A DNA stretch of 16,972 nucleotides. Origin: a bacterium (GTDB lineage: Bacteria > UBA6262). Every line of letters starts with the position of its first letter. Position 1 is the first letter of the stretch. Of the stretch, positions 15,273 through 16,972 are shown in pieces. A program made the translations under genes and the position numbers. Under the pieces are notes generated by a model that saw nothing but the letters and a program-made list of their open reading frames with translations, made no database searches and was not told where the DNA came from. The stretch covers positions 1 through 16,972 of the forward strand of contig JAQUQP010000023.1 in NCBI GenBank assembly GCA_028716025.1. Reading direction: 5' to 3'.

Positions 15273-16392
15273 GGATTATTTTCACAATCTCCTGAGCCGC
15301 CCGACCAGAGGCACCGGGCGATCCTAGTTTATTTCTTATTTGCAGCAATTTTTGCGTAATGTCTTTTAACTCCGCCGGGTTATTTAAATATTTCTCGGTC
15401 TGCGCCGCGATACTGGCAGGTTCCACGGCATTCTGGATAAACTCCGGGACTACTTTTTGGCCGCTGACTATATTGGCTAAACCGATATACGGGATCTTAA
15501 CCAGGCGCTTAGCCATCTGGTAGCTTAAGGCATTCACCTTGTACATGATCAGCATCGGGATCCCCAAATAAGCCATTTCCAGGGTAGCTGTCCCGCTGGC
15601 AACATAGGCCAGGGTCAGCTGCCGCCTGACCTGGTATGTTTCGTCATCTATTACTTTAACCGCCAGGCCGGAAGCCTGGATAATATTTTCCAGCAAAGCC
15701 AAATCTATGGACAAGGAACGCAATAAGACCAGTTCAACATCAGGCTGGGAGGCCAGCACTTTACCGGCAGCGGCCAGCATCACCGGCAGTAAATGTTCTA
15801 CTTCCTGGCGCCTGCTGCCAGGCAATAATCCGATCAATTTCTTATTGCGGTCAAGATTGAACTGTGTATAAATGTCTGTCTTTGTTGCTGCGGGAATATG
15901 TTCCAGCAGCGGATGCCCCACCCAGGTAACCGGCACGCCGGCCTGGGCGTATATTTTTTCTTCAAAAGGAAAGACCACGAGTACTTTAGCGGCAAATTCT
16001 TTGATCTCCTTGATCCGCCCCGGCCACCAGGCCCAGATCTGCGGCGCGATATAATATACCACGGGGATATTAAGAGAATGAGCCAGTTTGCCAACCTTAA
16101 AATTAAAACCAGGATAATCTATCAGCACAACCACATCCGGTTTTTCTGTACGGAGATACTGCTCTGTGGTTTTCAATAACCGTTTGATCAAAACAAGGTT
16201 CTTGATGACCTCAAAAAAGCCGATTACCGCATGGTCAGCCAGGTTATAAAGCAGCTTCATCCCGGCAGCTTGCATTCTCTGCCCGCCAAAACCGACGATG
16301 GATGCGGTAGGCTGCAATTTTCTTAACTCTTTTACCAGATTCGCGCCATGGATATCCCCGCTGGCTTCCCCGGCTACGATAAATATTTTCAT
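15265..16392 (-). CDS. lpxB: Lipid-A-disaccharide synthase
   Basis: A 375-residue GT19 enzyme joining UDP-2,3-diacylglucosamine and lipid X into the lipid A disaccharide at the inner membrane. It opens MKIFIVAGEASGDIHGANLV, the family's N-terminal signature. Asp92 in VLIDYPGFNFK fits the conserved acidic residue; IAPQIWAWWPGR at 115-126, LLPGSRRQEV at 189-198, ASGTATLEMA at 265-274 and GLANIVSGQKVVPE at 304-317 are all family blocks. The ATG at 16392-16390 follows AAGG (16402-16399). Repeat E3 separates it from the oxidoreductase gene upstream; downstream it overlaps msbA by 8 bases. Length and motifs are complete. Confidence 0.96.
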   Translation of the reverse strand: MKIFIVAGEASGDIHGANLVKELRKLQPTASIVGFGGQRMQAAGMKLLYNLADHAVIGFFEVIKNLVLIKRLLKTTEQYLRTEKPDVVVLIDYPGFNFKVGKLAHSLNIPVVYYIAPQIWAWWPGRIKEIKEFAAKVLVVFPFEEKIYAQAGVPVTWVGHPLLEHIPAATKTDIYTQFNLDRNKKLIGLLPGSRRQEVEHLLPVMLAAAGKVLASQPDVELVLLRSLSIDLALLENIIQASGLAVKVIDDETYQVRRQLTLAYVASGTATLEMAYLGIPMLIMYKVNALSYQMAKRLVKIPYIGLANIVSGQKVVPEFIQNAVEPASIAAQTEKYLNNPAELKDITQKLLQIRNKLGSPGASGRAAQEIVKIIHG

Positions 16393-16408
16393 AAAATACC
16401 TTAAAGGT

Positions 16409-16539
16409 TAAATTCTAAATCCTAATATCTAAATTCTAAACAATTTCTAAGTACCAAATTTTAATGTTTAAAACGTTTTGCTATTTGTATTTTGAACATT
16501 TGATATTGTTTAGGATTTCGGATTTAGTGCTTCGAATTT
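16409..16539. repeat. AT-rich intergenic element E3
   Basis: About 131 bases, same orientation as E1. The left arm 16409-16444 and right arm 16505-16539 are imperfect inverted repeats with inner ends CTAAACAAT and ATTGTTTAG. The 24 bases at 16490-16513 are identical to 2279-2302. Its central AAACGTTTTG (16471-16480) is also found in E2 read on the minus strand. It fills the gap between the oxidoreductase stop (10 bases away) and the lpxB ribosome site. Confidence 0.85.
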
Positions 16540-16549
16540 GCTTTATATG

Positions 16550-16972
16550 TTATTTGATTTTGCGCATTATTTCTAGTGCAATTTCCAGGGCATCGCGGCC
16601 GTGCTCACCGGTTACCTGGGGCTTCCTGCCTTCCCGGACACAGCTGACAAAATTTTTCAACTCTTCAGCTAAAGGCTCCAGTTTGACCAACCGCGGATAG
16701 ACTACTTTTATATCCTTCAGACTGGTGACTTCCTCTTTCTTTTTTGAGTAAACCTTTAAACCAGGTTTGGCATAATCAAGGGAAAGGTACGAATCTTTTT
16801 GGAAAATACGGATCTTGCGGAATTTCTTTAAGGATACCCGGCTGGCGGAAATATTAGCTACGCAACCATGGGCAAAGCGGATCCTGGCATTGGCGATATC
16901 TTCAAACTGGCTTAATACTTTAGCCCCGACTGCATCTATGGACACGATCCTGTCTTGTACCAGGTACAGCAC
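16550..16972 (-). CDS. Gfo/Idh/MocA-family oxidoreductase, C-terminal part (5' end off right edge)
   Basis: The frame is open to the window edge; 140 residues of the C-terminal domain are present. The NAD(P)-binding N-terminal domain lies outside. The visible part has the family's mixed-sheet pattern (VSIDAVGAKV, then DIANARIRFAHGCVANISASR) and ends with the usual helix block EELKNFVSCVREGRKP followed by VTGEHGRDALEIALEIMRKI. An internal Met should not be taken as the start. Its position just upstream of lpxB, with E3 between, suggests it acts on a UDP-sugar in lipid A synthesis; an enzyme of the GnnA type, which oxidises the 3-position of UDP-GlcNAc, is one possibility. The substrate cannot be read from this fragment. 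Confidence 0.8.
   Translation of the reverse strand: MLYLVQDRIVSIDAVGAKVLSQFEDIANARIRFAHGCVANISASRVSLKKFRKIRIFQKDSYLSLDYAKPGLKVYSKKKEEVTSLKDIKVVYPRLVKLEPLAEELKNFVSCVREGRKPQVTGEHGRDALEIALEIMRKIK

Overview
The window reads as a chromosomal segment of a Gram-negative, LPS-making bacterium. Every supported gene lies on the minus strand, so transcription runs from high to low coordinates. Gene content and order (an oxidoreductase beside lpxB, then lpxB-msbA-DUF374 acyltransferase-waaA-two heptosyltransferases; hisS-aspS; phoH-pgpH) and the AT-rich dispersed spacers suggest an uncultivated lineage of the PVC/Omnitrophota kind. That placement is inference from gene order and style, not from a marker gene.

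Layout in transcription order. (1) 16972-7967, outer-membrane glycolipid block: the C-terminal end of a Gfo/Idh/MocA oxidoreductase, repeat element E3, lpxB, msbA, a DUF374 acyltransferase, waaA (kdtA), two tandem GT9 heptosyltransferases, a 470-base gene-free stretch of different character, and a GT4 glycosyltransferase. The block ends at a strong intrinsic terminator (7901-7936). lpxB makes lipid A disaccharide, WaaA adds Kdo, the GT9 and GT4 enzymes build the core, DUF374 probably acylates, and MsbA flips the product. From lpxB to the second heptosyltransferase the genes overlap or nearly touch, so they look like one operon.

(2) 7899-5518, an independent two-gene unit. It has a near-consensus sigma70 promoter directly behind the terminator, then an unnamed 462-residue protein, then a metal-dependent TIM-barrel protein of the sugar isomerase/endonuclease IV superfamily. 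I read the 462-residue protein as an archaeo-eukaryotic-type primase-polymerase (PriS-like catalytic motifs) fused to a PriL-like cysteine-containing C-terminal domain. This is the best candidate in the window for something undescribed.

(3) 5370-1, housekeeping: hisS and aspS (the AspRS carries the residues of the non-discriminating type), then phoH and a membrane HD phosphohydrolase (PgpH type) that runs off the left edge.

Three copies of an AT-rich element of about 125-131 bases with inverted-repeat ends (E1 2205-2329, E2 5392-5514, E3 16409-16539) fill three of the intergenic gaps almost exactly. E2 is inverted relative to E1 and E3. The 9062-9531 gap is a different kind of sequence, GC-richer and full of hairpins, and looks like a decayed insertion. 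I saw no tRNA, rRNA, CRISPR array or intact transposase.
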